Of a DNA stretch of 64,000 nt, positions 7,735 through 15,648 are shown one piece after another. Under the pieces are notes generated by a model. That model had not been told where the DNA came from. It searched no databases and saw only the letters and a program-made list of their open reading frames with translations. Both the position numbers and the translations under genes were made by a program. Where the stretch lies: assembly GCF_000270245.1 (NCBI RefSeq), contig NC_015635.1, positions 2,046,001 to 2,110,000 on the forward strand, written 5' to 3'. The stretch is from Microlunatus phosphovorus NM-1. Its GTDB lineage: Bacteria > Actinomycetota > Actinomycetes > Propionibacteriales > Propionibacteriaceae. The stretch's first letter is position 1. Every line of letters begins with the position of its first letter.

Positions 7735-9404
7735 TCGGCAACTCGGTCCGCAGCGACGACGGACCGGATGGCACGACCGTCAGTCTGCGCGGCGACAGGG
7801 GCGACGGGATCGAGCGGCTCCCTGCCGCGAATGAGGTCTGCGGCCTTCTCCGCGATCATGACGACCGGTGCGTGGGTGTTGCCGCGGGTGATCGTCGGCA
7901 GCACCGACGCGTCGACGACCCGGAGCCGGTCGACGCCATGCACGCGGAGCGCGGGATCGACGACACCTGCGGCACCGGCGCCCATCGCGCAGGTGCCGAC
8001 CGGGTGATAGAGGGTCTGGATCCACCGCCGCGCCCAGGCGTCGTACTCGGCCGGGCCGAGGTCGTCGCGATCGCGGAGGTACGGCCGTTCGAGGAGCCGG
8101 GCCAGCTCGGGGCCGGAGCACAGCTCGACGAGCCGCTGATAGCCGGCACGCAACACGGCGCGGTCCGCCGGCTCGCTGTCCAGCGCCAGCTCGATCGCCG
8201 GTGGCATGGCCGGATCGGCGCCCCGCAGCCGCAGAGTGCCACGTCCTCTCGGGGTGAGCAGACTCAGCAGGACGGTGAACGCGGCGGGCGCAGCAGCGTC
8301 GACCCCGTCGTGGAACGGCAGCGGCGCGGCGTGCAGCTGGATGTCCGGCGCAGCGGCGCCGGTGGTGGAGAAGAACCCGCCCGCCTCGCCGATGTTGGAC
8401 GACGCCGGGCCGGTCCCGCGCTCGGCCCACTCGGCCTGGGCCGCCGGATCGCTGGCCTGATGGCGCAGATCTTCGGAGTCCTTGATGGTCCAGATCACCG
8501 GCAGCGTGGGGTGATCCTGCAGGTTCGCCCCGACTCCAGGTAGGTCGACCAGCACCGGGAGCCCGTGGGTGTGCAGATGCTCCGCCGGCCCGATCCCGGA
8601 GCGGAGCAACAGGTGCGGTGAGGAGATCGTGCCGGCGCTGACGATCACCTCGGCGTCGGCGAGGGCGACACGGGTATCGGCCGGCGCGCCGGCTGCCTCT
8701 CGGTAGCGCACGCCTCGCGCGCGTCCACTCGCGACCAGGACCTGCTCGGCCAAGGCGCCGGTGTGCACGGTCAGGTTCCGTCGGCCGATGGCCGGTTGCA
8801 GATAGGCGTCGGCCGCCGACCAGCGTCGCCGGCGGCGGGTGGTGGTCTGGTAGAAGCCGGCGCCGAGCTGGTCGGCACCGTTGAAGTCGTCGGAGTCGGG
8901 CAGCCCGGTCCGGACCGCCGAGTCGACCCAGGCCGCCGTCAGCTCGTGCCGAAACACGGGATCCTCGACGTGCAGCGGACCCTCGGTGCCGTGGAAGGGT
9001 CGACCGAGTCGGTGGTTGGTCTCGGTCCGGACGAAGTACGGCAGCACGTCCCGGTAGCTCCACCCTTCGGCGCCGTTGGCCTGCCAGTCGTCATAGTCGG
9101 CCGCGTTCCCGCGGATGTAGATCATGGCGTTCAGCGCGGACGAGCCGCCGAGCAGCTTGCCGCGGGGGACGTAGATCGGCGGCCGGTCGGAGCGGTGGTC
9201 GAGCAGCGCGGAGAAGGCCCAGTCCATCGATCCGCCGAACAGGGTCGGGAAGGCCGCCGGCACGGTGATCGCCGGGTCGCCGCCAGCACCGCCCGCCTCC
9301 AGCAGCAGCACGGTGGTTGCCGGATCCTCGGTGAGTCGGTTGGCGAGCACGCAGCCGGCGCTTCCCGCTCCGATGATGATGTAGTCGTATGTCGAAGTCG
9401 TCAT
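7722..9404 (-). CDS. GMC-family oxidoreductase (choline-dehydrogenase-like)
   Basis: A 560-residue glucose-methanol-choline flavoenzyme. It has the FAD motif IIIGAGSAGCVLANRLTEDP at the N-terminus, the E of LLLEAGG, the GMC signature GKLLGGSSALNAMIYIRGN near residue 90, and the C-terminal catalytic region LYHPVGTCAMG. The ATG at 9404 follows GAGGA. It oxidises an alcohol, probably a step of the same catabolic route as the neighbouring oxidases. It is transcribed divergently from the propeller-lyase gene across palindrome C and converges on the LuxR gene with a 13-bp overlap. No signal peptide is seen. Confidence 0.88.
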   Translation of the reverse strand: MTTSTYDYIIIGAGSAGCVLANRLTEDPATTVLLLEAGGAGGDPAITVPAAFPTLFGGSMDWAFSALLDHRSDRPPIYVPRGKLLGGSSALNAMIYIRGNAADYDDWQANGAEGWSYRDVLPYFVRTETNHRLGRPFHGTEGPLHVEDPVFRHELTAAWVDSAVRTGLPDSDDFNGADQLGAGFYQTTTRRRRRWSAADAYLQPAIGRRNLTVHTGALAEQVLVASGRARGVRYREAAGAPADTRVALADAEVIVSAGTISSPHLLLRSGIGPAEHLHTHGLPVLVDLPGVGANLQDHPTLPVIWTIKDSEDLRHQASDPAAQAEWAERGTGPASSNIGEAGGFFSTTGAAAPDIQLHAAPLPFHDGVDAAAPAAFTVLLSLLTPRGRGTLRLRGADPAMPPAIELALDSEPADRAVLRAGYQRLVELCSGPELARLLERPYLRDRDDLGPAEYDAWARRWIQTLYHPVGTCAMGAGAAGVVDPALRVHGVDRLRVVDASVLPTITRGNTHAPVVMIAEKAADLIRGREPLDPVAPVAAQTDGRAIRSVVAADRVADQPV

Positions 9405-9462
9405 GACTGTCCTCGGTGGTCGTTTGATCACCAGAGTCGCCCCCGCTCTCCGGCGGCCCCAT

Positions 9463-9476
9463 CCCTCAGATGAGGG
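9463..9476. promoter_or_regulatory. Palindromic operator, site C
   Basis: CCCTCAGATGAGGG has perfect 6-bp arms (CCCTCA/TGAGGG) with a 2-bp centre. It lies 59 bp upstream of the GMC gene and 37 bp upstream of the propeller gene. It matches the site A/B pattern CCCTC-N4-GAGGG. Confidence 0.55.
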
Positions 9477-9512
9477 GCTGTCAGCCGCAGCCTCGGTCAG
9501 CAGAATGGGGCT

Positions 9513-10469
9513 ATGTCCGCACGTACCGAGCTCCCCATCCGCGAGATCCGGGTGTCAGACCAGCAGGCAGGCCCGTACGCGATCACCGCCGGTCCCGACG
9601 ACGCACTGTGGCTCACTCTGGCCCACAGCGGGAGTATCGGTCGGCTCGCCCTCGACGAGTCGTGGACCGAGTTCCAGCTCGACCCGCCGACCTGCGCCCC
9701 GATGATCATCACCACCGGTCCCGACGGGGCGATGTGGTACACCCGGTCGGGCGATCACCGGATCGGGCGGATCGGCCTCGACGGGCAGTCCGAGACGTTC
9801 CCCATCCCGACCGCGGACGCCGCGCCGTTCGGCATCACGACCGGACCCGACGACGCACTGTGGTTGACCGAGCTGGGCAGCGACCGGATCGGCCGCATCA
9901 GCCCCGAGGGCCAGCTGAGCGAGTTCGTCCTCCCGGTCACCGGCGGTGTCCCGTCGGCGATCACTGCCGGACCGGACGGCGCCCTGTGGTTCACTCTCAA
10001 CCAGGCCAACGCCATCGGGCGGATCGCCCTCGACGGGACCATCGCGGTGTATCCGATCCCGACCGCCGCGTCGGGTCCGGTCGGCATCACCAGCGACGGC
10101 GAAGCCCTGTGGTTCGTCGAGATCGCGGCCGGCCAGCTCGGCCGCCTGACACCGGCGGGGGAGTTCACCGAGTACGCGCTCCCGGACCGGTCAGCCAAAC
10201 CGCACGCCATCGTGGCGACCGGGGTCGGCGACTGCTGGTTCACCGAGTGGGCCGGCAACGCGGTCGGGCATCTCAGCGTGCCCGAAACCATCACCGAGCG
10301 CGGTGCCGTCACCGAACCCGAACCCGAAACCGTCACCGAGCACAGGCTGCCCTCGGCGGCTTCCGAACCTCACGGGATCTGTCGAGGTCCTGACGGCGCC
10401 CTATGGGTGGCTCTCGAGACCGGGGGAGTGGCGAGACTGGACGGATCGAGACTCGATCGGCGCAGGTGA
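9513..10469 (+). CDS. Virginiamycin B lyase-like seven-bladed propeller
   Basis: A 318-residue Vgb/SMP-30-type beta-propeller. Blade repeats of the form ITxGPDGALWFT-x-GRI recur at least six times (TAGPDDALWLT, TTGPDGAMWYT, TTGPDDALWLT, TAGPDGALWFT). The later blades keep KPHAIV and EPHGICRGPDGALW, the positions where Vgb family members carry active-site His residues. An unusual Glu/Thr/Pro-rich insertion (about residues 252-272) separates the last blades. True Vgb linearises streptogramin B by elimination, but many homologues have unknown substrates. It is divergent from the GMC oxidoreductase and shares operator C. Its end overlaps the converging GNAT gene by 69 bp. Confidence 0.75.
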   Translation: MSARTELPIREIRVSDQQAGPYAITAGPDDALWLTLAHSGSIGRLALDESWTEFQLDPPTCAPMIITTGPDGAMWYTRSGDHRIGRIGLDGQSETFPIPTADAAPFGITTGPDDALWLTELGSDRIGRISPEGQLSEFVLPVTGGVPSAITAGPDGALWFTLNQANAIGRIALDGTIAVYPIPTAASGPVGITSDGEALWFVEIAAGQLGRLTPAGEFTEYALPDRSAKPHAIVATGVGDCWFTEWAGNAVGHLSVPETITERGAVTEPEPETVTEHRLPSAASEPHGICRGPDGALWVALETGGVARLDGSRLDRRR

Positions 10470-11018
10470 GGTCAGCGACAGCTGGAATGCCCAGAGATCC
10501 ACCAGGGGGATCGGGTGGTGATCGAGGTCGGGAGCGCGGAGGAAGCCCAGGTCTCGATACAGACCGTGCGCCGCAGTCATCTGAGGCAAGGACGACAGCA
10601 GCACCGTCCGCATCCCCTCGGCTCGGGCACGACTGATGCAGGCCAGCACCAACGCTCGAGCCGCCCCGCGTCGGCGGAGGGCAGGTGGCACCGCCAGCAT
10701 CCGGAACTCGGCCTCGTCGGGACTATGGGCGATCTCCCGGTACGGAGAGCCAGGTGGGCACCAGGTCACGGTGCCGAGCAGAGCATCGTGGTCATCGACC
10801 GCAACCCAGACCTCGGCCTGCGCGTCGCGGGTAGCCGTGTCGCGCAGCACCGGTGCGTAGTGGTCTGCCGACCCGTCCGCTCCTCGGAGGAGTCCGTCGG
10901 CACGGTAGGCCACCACGGTCAGCTCGCCGACCGCCTCGTATTCCTCAGGCTCGACCCTGCGGACCGATACCCGCCGGGCCCGACCGCCGTCGTTGCCGAC
11001 CTCGTCAACCGTCACCAT
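10401..11018 (-). CDS. GNAT N-acetyltransferase
   Basis: A GCN5-related acetyltransferase of about 205 residues. The acetyl-CoA-binding segment is AEFRMLAVPPALRRRGAARALV followed by GMRTVLLSSLPQMTAAHGLYRDLGF, the usual motif A/B layout. I place the start at ATG 11018; an in-frame start at 11132 would run into operator D. The C-terminal tail after LWAFQLSL extends about 23 residues beyond the normal domain and overlaps the 3' end of the propeller gene on the other strand. The substrate is unknown. The palindrome 91 bp upstream suggests it belongs to the LuxR-controlled set. Confidence 0.8.
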   Translation of the reverse strand: MVTVDEVGNDGGRARRVSVRRVEPEEYEAVGELTVVAYRADGLLRGADGSADHYAPVLRDTATRDAQAEVWVAVDDHDALLGTVTWCPPGSPYREIAHSPDEAEFRMLAVPPALRRRGAARALVLACISRARAEGMRTVLLSSLPQMTAAHGLYRDLGFLRAPDLDHHPIPLVDLWAFQLSLTSPAPIESRSVQSRHSPGLESHP

Positions 11019-11108
11019 CTCGTCCTCAGCTCCCTGGAAACCCAGTCGTGACACCGCACTGCTGCGGTGCCTGAGTCCATCGTCGCCTCTGGACCCGCGC
11101 GTCCCTAC

Positions 11109-11122
11109 CCCTCGTTTGGGGG
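11109..11122. promoter_or_regulatory. Imperfect palindromic operator, site D
   Basis: CCCTCGTTTGGGGG matches CCCTC-N4-GAGGG with one mismatch in the right arm. It lies 91 bp upstream of the GNAT start, and in front of the aldo-keto reductase fragment on the other strand. Confidence 0.4.
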
Positions 11123-11133
11123 ACCGTGACAAA

Positions 11134-11194
11134 CCCGCGGTTCAACCGATGACAACCAGGCGACACGCCGGGTTGAACAGTTTGAGCCGCGGGG
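11134..11194. repeat. Nested inverted repeat
   Basis: Arms GTTCAACC (11140-11147) and GGTTGAAC (11171-11178) are perfect inverted copies. An outer pair, CCCGCGG (11134-11140) and CCGCGGG (11187-11193), flanks them. It could be a regulator site or an imperfect hairpin. It stands between the GNAT promoter and the truncated aldo-keto reductase. Confidence 0.4.
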
Positions 11195-11419
11195 CTGTCA
11201 CCAGACGCGGGCAACGATCGTCGACGCTCCGCCTTGGCGGCCGTCGCGGAGGCGCGGGGGCTCCGGCGCGGCCAAGTCGTCCTTGCCTGGCTGACCGGCA
11301 ACCGGCCCTCGCTGACCCCGATCGTCGGAGTGAGCACCGTCGAGCAGGTCGACCAGGCCTGGGCCGGCGTCACCACACGGCTCACCGAACACGAGATGGC
11401 TGTTCTGAACGCGCCGTAG
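11186..11419 (+). pseudogene. Aldo/keto reductase, C-terminal remnant
   Basis: The frame encodes only the last ~77 residues of an aldo/keto reductase: DRRRSALAAVAEARGL, GQVVLAWLTG, then PIVGVSTVEQVDQAW and TRLTEHEMAVLNAP, the family's final helices with the NADP-binding (I)GVST segment. A TGA at 11183 closes the frame upstream, and the first ~240 residues of a normal AKR are missing. No plausible start with ribosome site exists. This is one of several abrupt truncations in the window. Confidence 0.75.
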
Positions 11420-11491
11420 TGGCTGTCGCGTCCGGCAGCGGTGACGCAGAACGCCGCGACCATGCAGCGCCCAACGGAAAGGTTCCGCCCC

Positions 11492-11887
11492 ATGAACGTC
11501 CAGTCCACCACGATCTCTCTCACCGTCGCCGACGTCGCCTCGTCTGCCGCCTTCTTCCAGGGCCACCTGGGCTATCGGCAGCAGATGGCGGCCGAAGGCT
11601 TCGTCTCGCTGGCCCGCGACGGCACCGGGGTCGACGTCGTCCTCCTCCAGCAAGGCAGCGAGGCGTTGCCCGAAGGCCAGCGCGATCAACTGGCCTCCGG
11701 GCTGATCATTGCCTACACCGTCACAGATCTCGACACCGAACTGAGTCGGCTGAACGACGAGGACGTGCCGATCACCCTGCCGCTCCAGGAAGAGGAGTGG
11801 GGTGAGCGGCTCTTCCAGGTCACCGATCCCAGCGGAGTCGTTATCCAGTTCGTCGAGTGGAGTCAAGGCAGCGGCCCGCCGGCCTGA
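11492..11887 (+). CDS. VOC (glyoxalase/bleomycin-resistance) family protein
   Basis: A 131-residue vicinal-oxygen-chelate protein with the beta-alpha-beta-beta-beta pairs STTISLTVADVASSAAFFQGHLGY and, in the second half, VTDLDTELSRLNDEDVPI and RLFQVTDPSGVVIQFVEW. The terminal Glu of the pattern VIQFVEW is a usual metal ligand. The ATG at 11492 follows GGAAAGG. Family members are metal-dependent dioxygenases, isomerases or antibiotic-binding proteins; nothing here fixes the substrate. It lies 101 bp before the NUDIX gene on the same strand. Confidence 0.8.
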   Translation: MNVQSTTISLTVADVASSAAFFQGHLGYRQQMAAEGFVSLARDGTGVDVVLLQQGSEALPEGQRDQLASGLIIAYTVTDLDTELSRLNDEDVPITLPLQEEEWGERLFQVTDPSGVVIQFVEWSQGSGPPA

Positions 11888-11988
11888 CGCGACTCCAACT
11901 GTGAGTGGCTGGTCTGGTTCAGCGGCGGCGCCGATCGGTCGACGCTGGCCGCCTTAAGCTGACATCCGTCGTACGAAAGGCACGCCGG

Positions 11989-12399
11989 GTGAAGCGGATC
12001 CATGTGGTAGGCGCAGTGATCACGAAAGACGGGCAGGTTCTGTGCGCTCAGCGTGGACCTGCCGGGAGTCTTGCCGGTCTGTGGGAGTTTCCCGGTGGGA
12101 AGATCGAACACGGTGAGACGCCGAGGGCCGCGCTGGAGCGGGAGATCGCCGAAGAACTGCGCTGTGATGTCGAAGTGGGTGAGTCGGTCACCACGACCAC
12201 TTACGAGTACGACTTCGGCATCGTCACTCTGACCACCTTCTCCTGCCGCCTGATTGGTGGCACGCCCGAGCTGACCGAGCACGCCGCCATCAGGTGGCTG
12301 CCGCCGGGCGAACTGGACACGATCGACTGGGCGCCGGCCGACGTACCCGCCGTGGTACGGATCCAGGAGTTGTCCAGAGCCAAGGAACTCGGCTCGTGA
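11989..12399 (+). CDS. NUDIX hydrolase, MutT-like
   Basis: A 136-residue NUDIX pyrophosphohydrolase with the box GKIEHGETPRAALEREIAEE, matching GX5EX7REUXEEXGU except at the final glycine region (EELRCD). It begins with the MutT strand IHVVGAVITKDGQVLCAQR, and LAGLWEFPGGK precedes the box. The GTG start at 11989 follows GAAAGG. Its stop overlaps the start of the helicase gene (GTGA at 12396), so the two are translationally coupled. MutT homologues hydrolyse oxidised or free (d)NTPs. Coupling to a nuclease-helicase suggests nucleotide sanitation or depletion in a joint defence role, which is an inference. Confidence 0.85.
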   Translation: MKRIHVVGAVITKDGQVLCAQRGPAGSLAGLWEFPGGKIEHGETPRAALEREIAEELRCDVEVGESVTTTTYEYDFGIVTLTTFSCRLIGGTPELTEHAAIRWLPPGELDTIDWAPADVPAVVRIQELSRAKELGS

Positions 12400-15284
12400 C
12401 CGACGCCATGGACGTGAGCTACCAACTGGCCTTGGATGTCCGGTTCGGCTACCTGGAAGAGACCGAAGTCGCCGGCCCTCGCCATTTCAACCCGAAGCTC
12501 GTCCTCAACCGGGACGACCGCACCGTGCAGCATGCCTTGATCGAGGAGTTGGATCGCTGCGACTCGTTCACCTTCTCGGTTGCGTTCGTCTCGGCTGCGG
12601 CCATTGCACAGCTCAAGCAGCATCTGGTCGACTTCCAGGGCACCGGCTGTCTCATCACGTCGGACTTCCTCGGGTTCAACCGGCCGGAGGCGTTCGCGGA
12701 ACTCCTCAACCTGCAACGACACCTGGGCTTCGATGTCCGCCGTCATACCGCCAAGGGATTTCATCCCAAGGGTTACGTGTTCGAGGGCGAGCACGGCGTG
12801 ACGGCCGTGGTCGGCAGTTCAAACCTCACGAGCGCTGCCCTGGCCGACAACCACGAATGGAATCTCAAGGTGTCGGCTGCGACCGGCAGCGACCTGGCCG
12901 GCCAGTTCGAAGATCTTCTGACCGAGCAGATCGCCGATTCGGAGCCGCTCACTCAGGAATGGATCGATGCATACGCGGCGATCTACGTCGCACCGGCGCC
13001 GGCCCTCAGATCCAAGCCGGAGCTCGACGATCGCGGCGCGGTGGTCATCAAGCCCAACTCGATGCAGCAGGACGCCCTGCTCAGCCTCGACTTCGTGCGG
13101 GCGGAAGGCGCGCGGCGAGCCATCATCATCTCGGCCACCGGCACGGGCAAGACGATCCTGTCGGCGCTGGACGTTCGCGCGGTCAACCCGCGGCGACTGC
13201 TCTTCGTCGTTCACCGCGAGCAGATCCTGGATCGCACGATCGAGGAATATCACCGCGTCCTCGGCGGGTCGCGTCGCGACTACGGCAAGCTCACCGGTGC
13301 GCTGAAGCAGCCCGACCGACGGTATGTGTTCGCGACCATCCAGACCTTGTCGCAGTCCGGTGTCTTGACCGGGTTCGCGCCCGACACGTTCGACTACGTG
13401 ATCATCGACGAAGCGCACCGTGCCGGCGCCGCCGGCTACCAGCGAGTCATCGCTCACCTCCAGCCGGACTTTCTGCTTGGCATGACCGCGACGCCCGAAC
13501 GGATGGACGGCTTCAACGTCTTCGAGCTGTTCGACCACAACGTCCCGTACGAGATCCGGCTCAGCCATGCTCTCGAGGCGGAGATACTCTGCCCCTTCCA
13601 CTACTACGGGATTGCCGATGTCACCTATGCCGACGGCCGCACCGTGGCCGACGGCACCGACCTGCGGCTGCTCGTGTCACCGGAGCGGGTGGCTCATCTG
13701 GTGCGGGCACTCGGCCTGTACGGCCAAGCCGGTGTGGCGCCGCGTGGGCTGATCTTCTGCAGCCGCAAGGAGGAGGCGAAAGCGCTCTCGGACGCGCTCA
13801 ACCAGCACACGCTTCGAGGGCAGCAGCTCCGTACTGTGGCGTTGACCGGTGACGACCCGGTCGCGGTGCGGGAGCAGCGGGTCGCGGAGCTCGAGTCAGG
13901 AGCGCTCGACTACATCCTCACGGTCGACATCTTCAACGAGGGCGTCGACATCCCCACCGTCAATCAAGTGATCATGCTGCGGCAGACCCAGTCGGCGATC
14001 ATCTTCGTGCAGCAGCTCGGCCGCGGGCTACGTCAAGCGGCCGGCAAGGAGTATCTCGTCGTCATCGATTTCATCGGCAACTACAGCAACAACTACCTGA
14101 TCCCGATCGCACTGTTCGGCGACGACTCGCTCAACCGGGAGAGCCTGCGCGAGAAGCTGAACGAGACGGTCGAGGGCGGCTCGCTGCCTGGTCTGTCGAG
14201 TGTCAGCTTCGACGAAATCGCACGTGGTCGCATTCTGAACTCGATCACCGCGACCAAACTGGACAGCCTGCCGAACTTGAAAACCGCGCTCTTGGCAATG
14301 CAGCGCAGGGTCGGCCGAGTGCCCGCCCTGTGGGACTTCCATCGGTTCGAGTCCGTAGATCCGGTCGTGCTGGCGACGAAGACACAGCACTATCCCGCAC
14401 TCGTGCAGCAGTTGCTCAAGGTCGACGCCGGGCTGTCGGTGGACGAGTCCAAGATGCTCGCGCTGCTGTCTCACGAGGTGCTTCCAAGCAAGCGGCTTCA
14501 TGAGTTCGTCCTGCTGGAACTGCTGTTGGACTCGTCGGTGGTCTCGGCGGACCAGCTCAGGGAGGCATTCGCGGCGGCCGGACTGCCTGCCGGAGAGGCT
14601 CAGGTGAGGAGTGCGATCGACTCGGTCGGCCTGCGCGGCTATCCGCAGGCGAATCTGACGAAGTACCTTCCGGTTGCCAGCGAGCATGACGGGGAGGTCC
14701 AGTTCACCGAGTCGTTCTTGGCGTCGTACGCCTCCTCGGAGACATTTCGATCCGCGGTCGATGACGTTCTCCAGACCGGCAGCCGGCTGACCCGTCAGCG
14801 TTTTCGGGCCGATATGCCCTTCACGCCTGGCATGCAGTATTCACGGCGCGACGCAGCCCACTTGCTCGGTTGGCCGAGGTCCAACGAGGCGACAATCTTC
14901 GGCTACAAGATCGATGTGGCGGCAGGGGTTGCCGCCATCTTCGTGACATTGACGAAGTCGACCGGCGTGGCGGCGAGCACGGCGTACGAAGATCAGCTTC
15001 TCGACCTGTCGTCCATGCGCTGGTTCTCCAAGAGCAATCGCACGCTGCAGAGCAAGGACGTACGTGCTCTCCTGAGCCATCCACTGGACCTGCACGTATT
15101 CGTCAAGCAGAGCGACGCCGACGGCAGCGACCACTACTACTTGGGCCGTGCGACTCCGCACGACCCCGTCGAGACCACCATGCCGGTCGGAGGCGGCAAG
15201 GTGCTGCCTGTTGTCACGATGACGCTCCGATTCCGCGAACCAATCAAGCAGGGTCTCTTCGACTACTTCCATCCCATGGGCTGA
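12396..15284 (+). CDS. PLD-nuclease / SF2 helicase / DUF3427 protein
   Basis: A 962-residue three-part protein. Residues about 30-190 are a phospholipase-D-like nuclease domain: HPKGYVF near residue 123 and GSSNLTSAAL after it give one HKD half-site. Residues about 225-590 are a superfamily 2 helicase: Walker A ATGTGKT (~246), DEAH box VIIDEAHRAG (~335), GMTATPERMDG, and motif VI QQLGRGLRQA. The C-terminus is a DUF3427 module (SMRWFSKSNRTLQSKDV, HYYLGRA, then LPVVTMTLRFREP). The GTG start at 12396 overlaps the NUDIX stop by 4 bp. Proteins of this architecture sit in defence islands and resemble restriction-type translocating nucleases. A DUF6361 stub abuts its 3' end on the other strand. Confidence 0.88.
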   Translation: MTDAMDVSYQLALDVRFGYLEETEVAGPRHFNPKLVLNRDDRTVQHALIEELDRCDSFTFSVAFVSAAAIAQLKQHLVDFQGTGCLITSDFLGFNRPEAFAELLNLQRHLGFDVRRHTAKGFHPKGYVFEGEHGVTAVVGSSNLTSAALADNHEWNLKVSAATGSDLAGQFEDLLTEQIADSEPLTQEWIDAYAAIYVAPAPALRSKPELDDRGAVVIKPNSMQQDALLSLDFVRAEGARRAIIISATGTGKTILSALDVRAVNPRRLLFVVHREQILDRTIEEYHRVLGGSRRDYGKLTGALKQPDRRYVFATIQTLSQSGVLTGFAPDTFDYVIIDEAHRAGAAGYQRVIAHLQPDFLLGMTATPERMDGFNVFELFDHNVPYEIRLSHALEAEILCPFHYYGIADVTYADGRTVADGTDLRLLVSPERVAHLVRALGLYGQAGVAPRGLIFCSRKEEAKALSDALNQHTLRGQQLRTVALTGDDPVAVREQRVAELESGALDYILTVDIFNEGVDIPTVNQVIMLRQTQSAIIFVQQLGRGLRQAAGKEYLVVIDFIGNYSNNYLIPIALFGDDSLNRESLREKLNETVEGGSLPGLSSVSFDEIARGRILNSITATKLDSLPNLKTALLAMQRRVGRVPALWDFHRFESVDPVVLATKTQHYPALVQQLLKVDAGLSVDESKMLALLSHEVLPSKRLHEFVLLELLLDSSVVSADQLREAFAAAGLPAGEAQVRSAIDSVGLRGYPQANLTKYLPVASEHDGEVQFTESFLASYASSETFRSAVDDVLQTGSRLTRQRFRADMPFTPGMQYSRRDAAHLLGWPRSNEATIFGYKIDVAAGVAAIFVTLTKSTGVAASTAYEDQLLDLSSMRWFSKSNRTLQSKDVRALLSHPLDLHVFVKQSDADGSDHYYLGRATPHDPVETTMPVGGGKVLPVVTMTLRFREPIKQGLFDYFHPMG

Positions 15285-15289
15285 AGTAT

Positions 15290-15465
15290 TTGGTGCGGGT
15301 CTGCAGCACCGAGGTCCCTGGAAAGAGCAGTTCACTGATCGTGTCCCGGATCTGACCGATGCCGAGCTCGTCCCGGCTCTCCTGCTGAGCGAACAGCGCG
15401 ATCATCTCGCGTACTCGTCGCTGCTCGTCGGCTGACGTGTCCAGCCACGCGATCGTCGACGCCAC
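15290..15465 (-). pseudogene. DUF6361-family protein, N-terminal remnant
   Basis: From ATG 15465 the frame reads like the start of DUF6361 proteins: TIAWLDTSADEQRRVREMI, DELGIGQIRDTISELLFPGT, VLQTRTKYF. Family members continue for several hundred residues, but here homology stops at 15290. The frame then runs antisense into the end of the helicase gene and closes at 15244. The gene is therefore cut at its 3' side exactly where the helicase ends. It is divergent from the ATPase gene, 183 bp away. I read it as a broken member of the same island. Confidence 0.65.
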
Positions 15466-15648
15466 GGCACCTCCTTGGCCAGCATCCGAATGTCCCCCCG
15501 TGGCCTGCTTCTGGACGAAGGGTATCGATTAACTGCCGGTGACAGAGAAAAGGTTCCGGGCTGGAAGGATGGGTTCCCGAGCTCGAGCCGGCGTGGTTGC
15601 TGCGGGGGTCGGTCTCGATCTCCGTGCATCTTTGGGAAGCGGTCGACG

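Noticed and set aside
15244-15289. Continuation of the DUF6361 frame as real protein
   Set aside because: This part is antisense to the helicase end and does not match the family.
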